A stretch of 10,237 bases of DNA from an uncultured Clostridia bacterium. Its GTDB lineage: Bacteria; Bacillota; Clostridia; Christensenellales; DTU072. Shown here in pieces: positions 1 to 6,915 of the stretch. Position 1 is the stretch's first letter. Every line of letters starts with the position of its first letter. A model generated the notes under the pieces. The model saw only the letters and a list, made by a program, of their open reading frames with translations, was not told the DNA's origin and searched no databases. A program made the translations under genes and the position numbers. Where the stretch lies: NCBI GenBank assembly GCA_944350065.1, contig CALVOD010000040.1:1-10237 (forward strand), read 5' to 3'.

Positions 1-560
1 AAAACGGGAGCGTGGCAAATGAAAGTAAAAACAGAACTGTTGCAAGCCTTTATGCAGAAGTACGAACTTTCGGCGGCAAGCGCGCAAACCTTCTTGGACT
101 CCTCGAGGCAATGCATTTTCGCGTGATAATAATCCTCGGCGCTCACGTCGGGATAGTACCTCGCCGTGGCGATACGCACGTACATTTCCGTCGCGCCGTA
201 ATAATTGTATAACTGCTGTAAACCGCGCATGTCGTCAGCGGTATTTATACCGTCCGTATAGGTGTAGCCGTAATTAAATATATCCGTACTGTCCTCCCGG
301 TGGTTCATAACCGAAAGCGAAACGCGGAAATCGTCTACGGGAAATTCCGCTTTGTCGTCGAATACTTCGTATTCTATTTTGTTTTTGTTGCGCAAAAAAT
401 TACCGATCAGCGACGTTGTACCGGACGGAACGGTACCGTCTTTTATGCTCCTCGAAACACAAACAATCATAAATACGGACATGGCGATGATTATCGCAGC
501 CATTACCGCGCCCGTTATGATCCATATTTTTTGCTTCTTGGTCAAGTTTAGCGTTTTCAT
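1..560 (-). CDS. Unrecognised membrane-anchored protein, 5' part only (runs off left edge)
   Basis: The minus strand is open from ATG at 560-558 to the left edge (about 186 codons, no stop). GGAGG at 570-566, five bases before the ATG, supports this start. The protein opens with a short Lys-rich stretch, then one hydrophobic segment at about residues 12-35, with no obvious lipobox or signal-peptidase site. This suggests a single N-terminal anchor with the rest outside the cytoplasm. After a Lys/Arg-rich linker comes a soluble domain with segments such as YGYTYTDGINT and YNYYGATEMYVRIATARYY, which look like a folded, possibly carbohydrate-related domain, but I cannot name a family. It is separated from the rha operon by the terminator at 822-795, so it is probably an independent unit; I saw no convincing promoter for it. 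The last 20 or so codons before the edge (after LAAES) are Cys/Phe-rich and look less like real coding than the rest; see findings. Confidence 0.7.
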   Translation of the reverse strand, partial: MKTLNLTKKQKIWIITGAVMAAIIIAMSVFMIVCVSRSIKDGTVPSGTTSLIGNFLRNKNKIEYEVFDDKAEFPVDDFRVSLSVMNHREDSTDIFNYGYTYTDGINTADDMRGLQQLYNYYGATEMYVRIATARYYPDVSAEDYYHAKMHCLEESKKVCALAAESSYFCIKACNSSVFTFICHAPV

Positions 561-700
561 ACTTACCTCCCTGTTTTCCGTTTGCTCTTTACGGTACTAT
601 TTTATCGGTTGTGCACGCTAAAGGTATTGCATATTTGTTTTGTGATTAGCAGAAATGTTTTAAATTCAATTCCACACATACAAATCGGACAAAACTAATT

Positions 701-740
701 CGCCCGCCGCTCGGCGGGCGAGGGCGCGGGCTTGCCCGCG
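701..740. repeat. Two tandem GC-rich palindromes in the intergenic region
   Basis: Two hairpin-forming inverted repeats lie four bases apart. The first has arms CGCCCGCC (701-708) and GGCGGGCG (713-720) around a 4-base loop. The second has arms CGCGGG (725-730) and CCCGCG (735-740) around CTTG. Read on the minus strand, the first is followed by AATTAGTTTT, so it could be a weak back-up terminator behind the one at 822-795, or a leader hairpin for the gene starting at 560. The second has no T-run on either side. They also resemble small dispersed intergenic palindromes, which cannot be judged from one copy. The rest of the 571-794 gap holds a short palindrome ATCGCGCGAT (754-763) and AT-rich DNA without a convincing promoter. 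Confidence 0.5.
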
Positions 741-794
741 TGAGAGGACGGCGATCGCGCGATAACCGGTAAAAAGCATATTTTTAAAATAGCG

Positions 795-822
795 AAAAAA
801 GAGGACGCGCCGCGCCCTCTTT
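795..822 (-). terminator. Intrinsic terminator of the rhamnose operon
   Basis: On the minus strand the RNA folds into an 11-bp stem: arm AAAGAGGGCGC (822-812), loop GGC (811-809), arm GCGTCCTCTTT (808-798), with one G-U pair. The stem runs into a tract of six T (800-795). It begins 24 bases past the rhaD stop codon at 847-849. A GC-rich inner stem with A-rich and U-rich flanks is the standard Rho-independent layout and marks the end of the transporter-GH78-rhaB-rhaA-rhaD transcript. Because the A-tract precedes the same stem on the other strand, it could act weakly in both directions, but no plus-strand gene reaches it. Confidence 0.9.
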
Positions 823-846
823 AACGGAAACTTAACTATGGCTTAT

Positions 847-1677
847 TCAATCGAGAACGCCTTTACGGGGGGGTACGCCGAAGAATTCGGCAAGGCTTCT
901 AAGTTCCGCGTCGTTTATCGTATTTACGCGCGGAAGGTGCGCGGTAAGCATATAAATCTGCGCCGCTTTTTCGGCGGTCTCGATGAGACCGAAGGTCTCG
1001 TCGAGCGTTTTACCGGTGCCGTAAATTCCGTGCATCGCCCATACCACGAGACGCGCGGCGCGCGCTTTTTCGGCGGTTGCCGCCCCTATTTCGTCAGTTC
1101 CGCACAGCATCCACGGCAAAACCTCTACGCCCTCGGGGAAAACCACTATACACTCGGTACTCATCTGCCAGAGGGTATGAGTGAAAGCGTCGGAGTCGAG
1201 CGAATGAACGTAAGTCATCGCGAGCAGGTTGGTGGGATGCGAATGCATGACCACTCTGTGATCTTTATCCGCGGCAAGTCGCGCAATGTGAGTCATCATG
1301 TGCGCGGGAAATTCGGACGTCGGTCTGCCGCCGTCTTTAAATCCCCACAAAAGTTCGGCGCAGGAGCCGTCGAGCGCAATTCTCACGATACCGAGATTGT
1401 TCTCGGGGTCCTCTTTCACGTTTTTGAAATATTTTCCCGTGCCCGTTACGAGGAATATCTTTCCCGCAAGTGCGGACGCGTCGAAACTCGCCGCTTTTAC
1501 CCCCATGAACGGTATGCGGCGTATTACGCGCTCCGTGTCGAGGTAATCTTTTACCTCGCTTTCGTCGAGCAGCATGCTTATGTTGCCGCCGTTGCGTTCG
1601 TCCCAGCCGAGACGGTACATATTGTCAGCCGTGTCGCAAAAAGATTTAAGGAACGGCGCTTCGTTTATTTTTTTCAT
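847..1677 (-). CDS. rhaD: Rhamnulose-1-phosphate aldolase (class II)
   Basis: RhaD splits L-rhamnulose 1-phosphate into dihydroxyacetone phosphate and L-lactaldehyde, the last dedicated step of L-rhamnose catabolism, in the cytoplasm. The 276-residue length matches the family (about 270-275). Visible class II (zinc) aldolase features are the phosphate-binding ERNGGNIS at residues 27-34, a second Gly/Thr loop LVTGTGKYF at 76-84, PTSEFPAH at 119-126 whose Glu122 corresponds to the catalytic Glu, HSHPTN at 145-150 giving zinc ligands His145 and His147, and WAMHGIYGTG at 213-222 giving the third ligand His216. The start at 1677 has GAGG at 1689-1686, eight bases upstream, and the MKKINEAPFL opening fits the family. 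It is the last gene of the operon, 39 bases after rhaA and just before the terminator. Nothing appears missing. L-fuculose aldolase is a relative, but the length and the rhaA/rhaB neighbours favour RhaD. Confidence 0.95.
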   Translation of the reverse strand: MKKINEAPFLKSFCDTADNMYRLGWDERNGGNISMLLDESEVKDYLDTERVIRRIPFMGVKAASFDASALAGKIFLVTGTGKYFKNVKEDPENNLGIVRIALDGSCAELLWGFKDGGRPTSEFPAHMMTHIARLAADKDHRVVMHSHPTNLLAMTYVHSLDSDAFTHTLWQMSTECIVVFPEGVEVLPWMLCGTDEIGAATAEKARAARLVVWAMHGIYGTGKTLDETFGLIETAEKAAQIYMLTAHLPRVNTINDAELRSLAEFFGVPPRKGVLD

Positions 1678-1716
1678 ATCGTTTACCTCACAAATACCGC
1701 GTATAAGAATTTATAT

Positions 1717-2961
1717 TTATTTTCTCAAAGAAAGCGTTTCTTTCTCGTAACGCCCGACCTTTTCGTACCAATCGCCCGCGGGCACGCCCGCTCTCGAAAG
1801 ATATTCCTCCCACACTCCGCCGAAAGGAAGCGTTTTCGTTTCCTCGTTAAGCGCCATAAGCTCCGTAAAACGCGCCGAATCCTGCATTTTACGCATTTCT
1901 TCGTACGGCTGAAGCGCCGCCCACAACAAGGCTTTCCTGACGCTTCGCGCTCCGATAACCCACGCCGCAATCCTGTTGATACTCGCGTCGAAATAGTCGG
2001 TGGCGACGAGCACCTTTTTCTGCGCGTCGTTACGCACGATCTCTTTGGCGATTTCTTTGAGTTCGTCCTCGAAAAGCACCACGTGGTCGGAATCCCATCT
2101 GACGCCGCGCGTTACGTGCAACGCCACTTTGTCGTAGAACGCAAGCAGCGACGGTATCTTGTCGCTGACGTATTCCGTGGGGTGATAATGCCCGTTGTCG
2201 AGTAGACAGCAGATACCGTTCAGCGCGGCGTAATTAAGATAAAATTCACTGTTTCCCACGGTATAGCTTTCAACTCCGATGCCGAAAACCTTGCTTTCAA
2301 CCGCGACGGTGACCTTCTTCCTGTCGAAAGGCTCCGCGAGTATCTCGTCCAAAGATTTTTTAAGTCTCAACCGCGGCGCGAGCCTGTCCGCCGGCACGTC
2401 CTTGAATCCGTCGGGTATCCATATATTCATAAGGCAGGGGCTGCCCGTTTCGTCCGCAAAATACTCCGCTATTTTCAGACAAGCCTTGCAGTGCCGCACC
2501 CAGAAAGCGCGGATTTCTTCGTCGGGCGACGAAAGCGTGAGCCCATCCTTCACGTTTTTATGCGAAAACAGAGTGGGATTGAAGTCTATCCCCTCGATAC
2601 CCTCTTTCTTCGCGAACTCCGCCCACGGAGCAAAATGCTCGGGACGGTATTCGTCCCTGTCCGCGTTTTCGCCGTTCAGTACGGCATAGCTTGCGTGCAG
2701 ATTAAGCCGTTTTTTGCCGGGAATAAGCGAAAACGCAAAGGAAATATCCGAAGTAAGTTCCTCGAAATTCCTTGCGCGCCCGGGATAATTGCCCGTAGCC
2801 TGTATGCCTCCGGAAGCCGCGCACGCCCCGTCGAAACCGTACACGTCGTCGCCTTGCCAGCAGTGTATCGATACGGGGATTTCGTCGGTATCGCGAATCG
2901 CCTTCTCCGTGTCGATACCGTAACGAGAATAAATTTCCAAAGCGGTTTTATAGTAATTCAT
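1717..2961 (-). CDS. rhaA: L-rhamnose isomerase
   Basis: RhaA converts L-rhamnose to L-rhamnulose in the cytoplasm. The 414 residues compare with 419 in E. coli, and the protein aligns without visible gaps. Recognisable segments are SIHCWQGDDVYGFD (31-44), GIQATGNYPGRARN (52-65), ESKVFGIGVESYTVGN (222-237), LLDNGHYHPTE (253-263) and HVTRGVRWDSDHVV (282-295). The expected metal ligands are all in place: Glu222, Asp255, His282, Asp290, Asp292 and Asp322. They keep a constant offset of 12 from the E. coli ligands as I remember them. The ATG at 2961 has GGGAGG at 2974-2969, seven bases upstream. That ribosome binding site lies inside the last codons of rhaB, and the two genes overlap by 14 bases in different frames, so translation is probably coupled. 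The protein ends normally in SLRK. Confidence 0.97.
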   Translation of the reverse strand: MNYYKTALEIYSRYGIDTEKAIRDTDEIPVSIHCWQGDDVYGFDGACAASGGIQATGNYPGRARNFEELTSDISFAFSLIPGKKRLNLHASYAVLNGENADRDEYRPEHFAPWAEFAKKEGIEGIDFNPTLFSHKNVKDGLTLSSPDEEIRAFWVRHCKACLKIAEYFADETGSPCLMNIWIPDGFKDVPADRLAPRLRLKKSLDEILAEPFDRKKVTVAVESKVFGIGVESYTVGNSEFYLNYAALNGICCLLDNGHYHPTEYVSDKIPSLLAFYDKVALHVTRGVRWDSDHVVLFEDELKEIAKEIVRNDAQKKVLVATDYFDASINRIAAWVIGARSVRKALLWAALQPYEEMRKMQDSARFTELMALNEETKTLPFGGVWEEYLSRAGVPAGDWYEKVGRYEKETLSLRK

Positions 2962-4267
2962 CGTTCTTCCTCCCGAACTGAGATTTAAGATTGCCTATTG
3001 CCGTCGCTTCGATCGGCACAGCTTTGACTTTAAGTCCGCAAACCTCCTGAGTTATGCGGTTGAGATAACCGTTCTTCGCGCCGCCGCCGGTTATCGTAAG
3101 TTCTTCGAAACGCCTGCCGCAAACGCTCTCGAGCTCCTTAAGCGCCTTGGCGTAAGCGTGGGCGAGTCCGTAAAACGCAGCGCGGAAATAGTCCCCGTGC
3201 GTCACGGGTGCGCTTCCTTCTCCGAAGTATCCGCGGAAAGCCGCCGTCATGCTTTCGGGCGCGAGGAAACGCGGATCGTCGGCGTCGATTACTCCCGCAA
3301 AGGAGCTCGCTTCCGCTTTACGCACCACGTCGTCGAAACTTTCGTCGGGGCAAAGCTCTTTCCTTAAAGACTGCACGAGCCACAGCCCCGTGATATTCTT
3401 TTGATAACGGATATAACCCACGCCGCCTTCGTTCGACCAGTTGGCGAGGCGGCTTTTTTCGTCCGTATGCGCCTTAGCCGACTTTATTCCGAGAAGCGAC
3501 CACGTGCCCGAAGAAATATAAGGTCCTTCTCCCTCCAGCGCTTCCACCGCGCTCGCGGTGTCGTGCGAAGGAGCGAGTCTGACTTCGACGTCGCCGCCCA
3601 CCTCCTCGGCTACTTCCGGAAGAAGTTTCCCTACTATTTCGCCGGGCTTGCGGAGCGCGCCGAAAAGTCTTGCGGGAAGCATATCGAGCGCGTCGAGAAT
3701 CTCGTCGTCGAATTCTCCCGTTACTACGTTCACGAGCCCCGTCGTAGTGGCGTTGGTGTATTCTTTAGCCTTGACTCCCGTAAGGCGATAAGTAAGATAT
3801 TCCGGTATCATCAGAAAATCGCTTACCATGTCGAGTTTACCGCTTATTGCGTCTCTCGTCAATTGGTATACCGTATTGAACGGCTGAAACTGTATGCCGG
3901 TAATCTCATAAAGCCTTGTGAAAGGTATGCGTTTATGAACCTCTCCGACCGCCGTTTCGGTGCATGGCTCGCGGTAGGCTCGGCACGGCATGACCGCCTC
4001 GTCGCCGTTCATGATAACGTAGTCCACTCCCCATGTATCTATAGCGAGAGAACGCACGCAAGAATATTTTCCGAATGCGCGGCGGATACCTTCCTTTACG
4101 TTTGTAAAAAGCTCCTCTACGTCCCAAACGGCGCCTTCGGGCGACTTTTTAACGCCGTTAGGAAACCTGAACACTTCTTCGGTGTTCAGCTTCCCGTTCT
4201 CGAGCCACCCTGCTATGTGCCGTCCGCTCGAAGCTCCTATGTCTATTGCGAGATATACTTCTTTCAT
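2948..4267 (-). CDS. rhaB: Rhamnulokinase (FGGY kinase), apparently short at its C-terminus
   Basis: RhaB phosphorylates L-rhamnulose at O1 with ATP. FGGY-family marks are AIDIGASSGR (7-16, N-terminal ATP/phosphate loop), DTWGVDYV (77-84), PSHDTASA (233-240) with the likely catalytic base Asp236, SSGTWSLLG (252-260) and the C-lobe nucleotide-binding TGGGAKN (393-399). The start at 4267 fits the family N-terminus, but I see no Shine-Dalgarno before it and no in-frame alternative start; a strong hairpin sits 16 bases upstream. At 439 residues it is shorter than the usual 460-490. The sequence follows the family to EATAIGNLKSQ (420-430), then ends after nine residues, where relatives continue with roughly 35-50 more. 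The final codons are the ribosome binding site and first codons of rhaA. The active-site residues remain, so it may be functional; this is inference. Confidence 0.93.
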   Translation of the reverse strand: MKEVYLAIDIGASSGRHIAGWLENGKLNTEEVFRFPNGVKKSPEGAVWDVEELFTNVKEGIRRAFGKYSCVRSLAIDTWGVDYVIMNGDEAVMPCRAYREPCTETAVGEVHKRIPFTRLYEITGIQFQPFNTVYQLTRDAISGKLDMVSDFLMIPEYLTYRLTGVKAKEYTNATTTGLVNVVTGEFDDEILDALDMLPARLFGALRKPGEIVGKLLPEVAEEVGGDVEVRLAPSHDTASAVEALEGEGPYISSGTWSLLGIKSAKAHTDEKSRLANWSNEGGVGYIRYQKNITGLWLVQSLRKELCPDESFDDVVRKAEASSFAGVIDADDPRFLAPESMTAAFRGYFGEGSAPVTHGDYFRAAFYGLAHAYAKALKELESVCGRRFEELTITGGGAKNGYLNRITQEVCGLKVKAVPIEATAIGNLKSQFGRKNDELL

Positions 4268-4283
4268 AATTCGACGGTTACGC

Positions 4284-4306
4284 TGTCGGCGCGTCGGGCG
4301 CCGACA
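4284..4306 (-). promoter_or_regulatory. Perfect intercistronic hairpin between the GH78 gene and rhaB
   Basis: A perfect 9-bp inverted repeat, TGTCGGCGC (4284-4292) and GCGCCGACA (4298-4306), encloses a 5-base loop in the 43-base gap between the rhamnosidase stop codon and rhaB. On the transcribed minus strand it is followed by GCGTAACCG, not a T-run, so it is unlikely to be an intrinsic terminator. Such a hairpin could protect the upstream mRNA from 3' decay, mark a processing site, or affect rhaB translation. The function is inferred; the symmetry is directly visible. Confidence 0.6.
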
Positions 4307-4310
4307 TTAT

Positions 4311-6869
4311 TTATTTTTCGACGTAGAATTCGTATTCGCCCGCTCCGACGATTTTTTCTTCCTCGCCTTCGACGGCAATCTTTGCCGTGGTGTTTGCAGG
4401 TACCGTTATCTTATATTCCGTGCCGTTTCCGCTCTTACGCCAGGCGCATTTCACGATGCCGTACGCGCTCTTGTACTCCGCTTTCGCAAACGTAACCGTG
4501 CCGCCCGGGCGAGGAGCTATTTCGAAAGCGTTTTCGCCAGCGACCGATATGCCGCACATTACGGAGAATAACCATTCGCACACCGCGCCTTTGGAATAGT
4601 GATCGAGAGAAGCGACTCCGCCTTGTGCGTGCGTGCCCTCCCAGCTTTCCCATATCGTGTTGGCGCCGCTTTTCGGCATAAACAGCCAGCCCGGCATCTC
4701 CTCGTTCTCTAGCAGACGGTAAGCGTATTCGATGTTCATCTCCCCAAGAACGTAAAGTACGAAGGGCGTGGACAGGAATCCCGTCCCGAGACGCCAGCCG
4801 TACGCGGTCATCGCCTGTATAAGGCGTTTCTTAGCGTAATCGGTCTGCTTTTCGTCGAGAAGATTCATATATAACGGACGTACGAGTTTCGCCTGCCTGT
4901 CCGTATCGAGACTGAATTTAGGGGTTTCGACGAGCTTACGATAACCTATGCGAGCTTTCTCGGCGTAACGCGCGTAAAGCGCCGCGTCTTCCTTTTCGCC
5001 CAATTCCTCCGCAATCTCTTTCATTCGCTCGAGCATATAGACCATATATGCCGTAGTTTCTTCGGGATGCGGACTGATGAAGTCTTTGATCGTAAACGCG
5101 TTCACGTCCGCAGGCTCCGCCCATTCGCCGTAGGACTGGCCGTAATTGCAAATATAATTGCGCCATCTGAATCCCACGCCGGTTGGCCGCCCCGTGATAT
5201 ACGGCTTGCCCATGCAACCTATTTTATACAGCGCGTAGCGCCGCATGGCGTCGTAATTGTTTTCGAGCGCGCGCCTGTCGCCGTACTTCTTCCACATACG
5301 GTACGGAATAAGCACGCCCGCGTCCGACCAGCCTGCGGAGCCGTCCATCGCATTCATATAGAAATCGATACCGCCTTTCGGCGTAATCTGACGGAAACAA
5401 CCGTTACGGCGTTGTCCGTCGCACATATCCGCCATATATTTGCGCGCGAAAGGCGCGTAAGAGAACAGGTAGCTTGCCGTATCCGCGAATATCTGCGCGT
5501 CGCCCGTCCAGCCGTGCCGCTCCCTCGTCGGGCAGTCCGTAGGTACGTCGGCGTGATTGTTCTTTGCGGACCACCGCGTACATTCGACGAATTTGTTTAT
5601 AAGCTCGTGCGAACAGTCGAAACGCATCGTTTCTTCCATATCGGAATACACGGCTATCGCGGTGAAATCCTCGGGTTTCCATTCGACGTCGCTTTCCACG
5701 AGCGCGTATTGGAAGCCGAATATCGCAAATTTAGTCTTATATTCGTTTTTACCCTCTTTGCAAACGTACTCTATCTTCTGGAGGGGCGTTCTGCGTTTCT
5801 TCGTGGCGCACTGAATGTTTTTCTGGGTGAATTCGCCGTTTTCGTCCAGCATTTCGCCGAAACCGAGTTCTATTTTCTGTCCCGCTCTCGCTTCGAGCGA
5901 AAAACTTACGTAGCCTGCGATATTCTGACCGAAATCCAATACTTTCTTGCCGCTCGGCGTAACGATGAGGCGGGGCGAGCCGAAGCGCTCGTGCTCGGTA
6001 ACCGCCACGTTGTTCGAGCAGACCGGAGTAACCTTGCAGCTCGTCTTTTTCGCCCTGCCGCCGTAAGAAGGAGTAAGGCGCGCGTCCACCGTCTCGCCGT
6101 CTTTGTTGTCCGCAAAACGTATCGCGCCGTCGTCAGACCAGCCCCAGTCCTCGCCGCTCACGACGCGCGTTATTTCGCCGCTTGCCGAATACAATTCGAG
6201 CTGTAAAAGCAATTTCGTTCGGGTACCGTATTGATTGCGCAGTCCCCACGCGCCGCAGCTGCCGCGATACCAGCCGTCCGCGACTTCGGCGGTTATAACG
6301 TTGGCGCCCTCGTTTATCGAGTCGGTAACGTCGTAGGTCTGATACTGAATGCGTTTCGTATAGTCCGTGTGTCCCGGCGCAAGCACGAAATCACCCGCCC
6401 TCAAACCGTTGATTTTCACTTCGTACAGTCCGCAAGCGGTAACGTAAAGACGCGCTTTAACAATGTTTTTCGCTTCGAATTCCTTTTTGAAGCAATCGAC
6501 GGGATAGCGCTTTTTTCTGTTTACGCGGTAATTGCCGCATATCCATTCGGCTTGCCAGTCCTCTTTTTGCAACAAACCCGCTTCGAAAAAGGCTTTCTCC
6601 GATTCTTCGCCTTCCTCGCCCTGCTCGTCCCACAGCGTTACGCTCCACTCCACTCTTTCGCGAGAAGTTATTTCCGCGGGATATTCGGCGCGCATCGCGT
6701 CGGAATACACCTTGCCGCTGTCCCACACTGTCTTTCCCGCAAAAACCGCTTTTATCCGGTACGCGCTCTGCACCTTGCCGCCTTCGCACGTCCACATGAG
6801 ACGAGGCTTTTCCATGTCAATTCCTATAGGATTTTTAAGATATTCCGTTCTTAAATTTACGGCTTTCAT
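4311..6869 (-). CDS. Cytoplasmic GH78 alpha-L-rhamnosidase
   Basis: This 852-residue inverting glycoside hydrolase would release terminal alpha-L-rhamnose from oligosaccharides or glycosides. The apparent domain order is an N-terminal beta-sandwich (about 1-100), a carbohydrate-binding-like rhamnosidase N domain (about 135-300, with CGLYEVKINGLRAGD and VADGWYRG), a second beta domain (about 300-410, with LDFGQNIAGYV), the (alpha/alpha)6 catalytic barrel (about 410-770) and a C-terminal beta domain from about 772. The hallmark TDCPTRERHGWTGDAQ (444-459) carries Asp445, Glu450 and Asp457, matching the Asp/Glu/Asp spacing of characterised GH78 enzymes. Glu741 in NTIWESWEG is the likely catalytic base. 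There is no signal peptide (the N-terminus is MKAVNLRTEYLKNP), so it should act on imported sugar. GGGAG at 6883-6879 precedes the ATG by nine bases. It lies 46 bases after the transporter gene. The exact linkage specificity cannot be read from sequence. Confidence 0.95.
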   Translation of the reverse strand: MKAVNLRTEYLKNPIGIDMEKPRLMWTCEGGKVQSAYRIKAVFAGKTVWDSGKVYSDAMRAEYPAEITSRERVEWSVTLWDEQGEEGEESEKAFFEAGLLQKEDWQAEWICGNYRVNRKKRYPVDCFKKEFEAKNIVKARLYVTACGLYEVKINGLRAGDFVLAPGHTDYTKRIQYQTYDVTDSINEGANVITAEVADGWYRGSCGAWGLRNQYGTRTKLLLQLELYSASGEITRVVSGEDWGWSDDGAIRFADNKDGETVDARLTPSYGGRAKKTSCKVTPVCSNNVAVTEHERFGSPRLIVTPSGKKVLDFGQNIAGYVSFSLEARAGQKIELGFGEMLDENGEFTQKNIQCATKKRRTPLQKIEYVCKEGKNEYKTKFAIFGFQYALVESDVEWKPEDFTAIAVYSDMEETMRFDCSHELINKFVECTRWSAKNNHADVPTDCPTRERHGWTGDAQIFADTASYLFSYAPFARKYMADMCDGQRRNGCFRQITPKGGIDFYMNAMDGSAGWSDAGVLIPYRMWKKYGDRRALENNYDAMRRYALYKIGCMGKPYITGRPTGVGFRWRNYICNYGQSYGEWAEPADVNAFTIKDFISPHPEETTAYMVYMLERMKEIAEELGEKEDAALYARYAEKARIGYRKLVETPKFSLDTDRQAKLVRPLYMNLLDEKQTDYAKKRLIQAMTAYGWRLGTGFLSTPFVLYVLGEMNIEYAYRLLENEEMPGWLFMPKSGANTIWESWEGTHAQGGVASLDHYSKGAVCEWLFSVMCGISVAGENAFEIAPRPGGTVTFAKAEYKSAYGIVKCAWRKSGNGTEYKITVPANTTAKIAVEGEEEKIVGAGEYEFYVEK

Positions 6870-6891
6870 TGTCGTTCTCTCCCGTTGCTTA

Positions 6892-6897
6892 ATTATA
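6892..6897 (-). promoter_or_regulatory. Possible internal -10 box upstream of the GH78 gene
   Basis: The minus strand reads CACTATAATTAAGC in the 46-base gap between the transporter and the rhamnosidase genes, giving a perfect TATAAT at 6897-6892, 22 bases before the GH78 start codon. The position 17 bases upstream reads AGTAGG, which is not a -35 element, and there is no TGn extension. It could be a weak secondary promoter or chance in an AT-rich gap. Confidence 0.2.
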
Positions 6898-6915
6898 GTG
6901 ATTTATGCCGCACGC

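Noticed and set aside
571..700. Promoter for the left-edge gene, for example TAAAAT at 604-599
   Set aside because: The -10-like site has no acceptable -35 at 16-19 bases and no TGn extension, so no promoter is called.
838..2205. 455-codon plus-strand open frame opposite rhaD and rhaA
   Set aside because: It lies wholly antisense to two well-recognised enzymes, spans their junction, has no ribosome binding site, and its Arg/His/Phe-rich composition is typical of the reverse strand of this gene set.
4284..4306. Intercistronic hairpin as an intrinsic terminator
   Set aside because: There is no T-run after the stem on either strand, and the operon genes continue beyond it.
3401..4495. 364-codon plus-strand open frame opposite rhaB
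   Set aside because: It is antisense shadow coding of rhaB and the end of the GH78 gene, with composition unlike a real protein and no start signals.
5067..6206. 379-codon plus-strand open frame opposite the GH78 gene
   Set aside because: It is antisense to the catalytic and upstream domains of an intact GH78 gene, with no ribosome binding site, promoter or recognisable motif.
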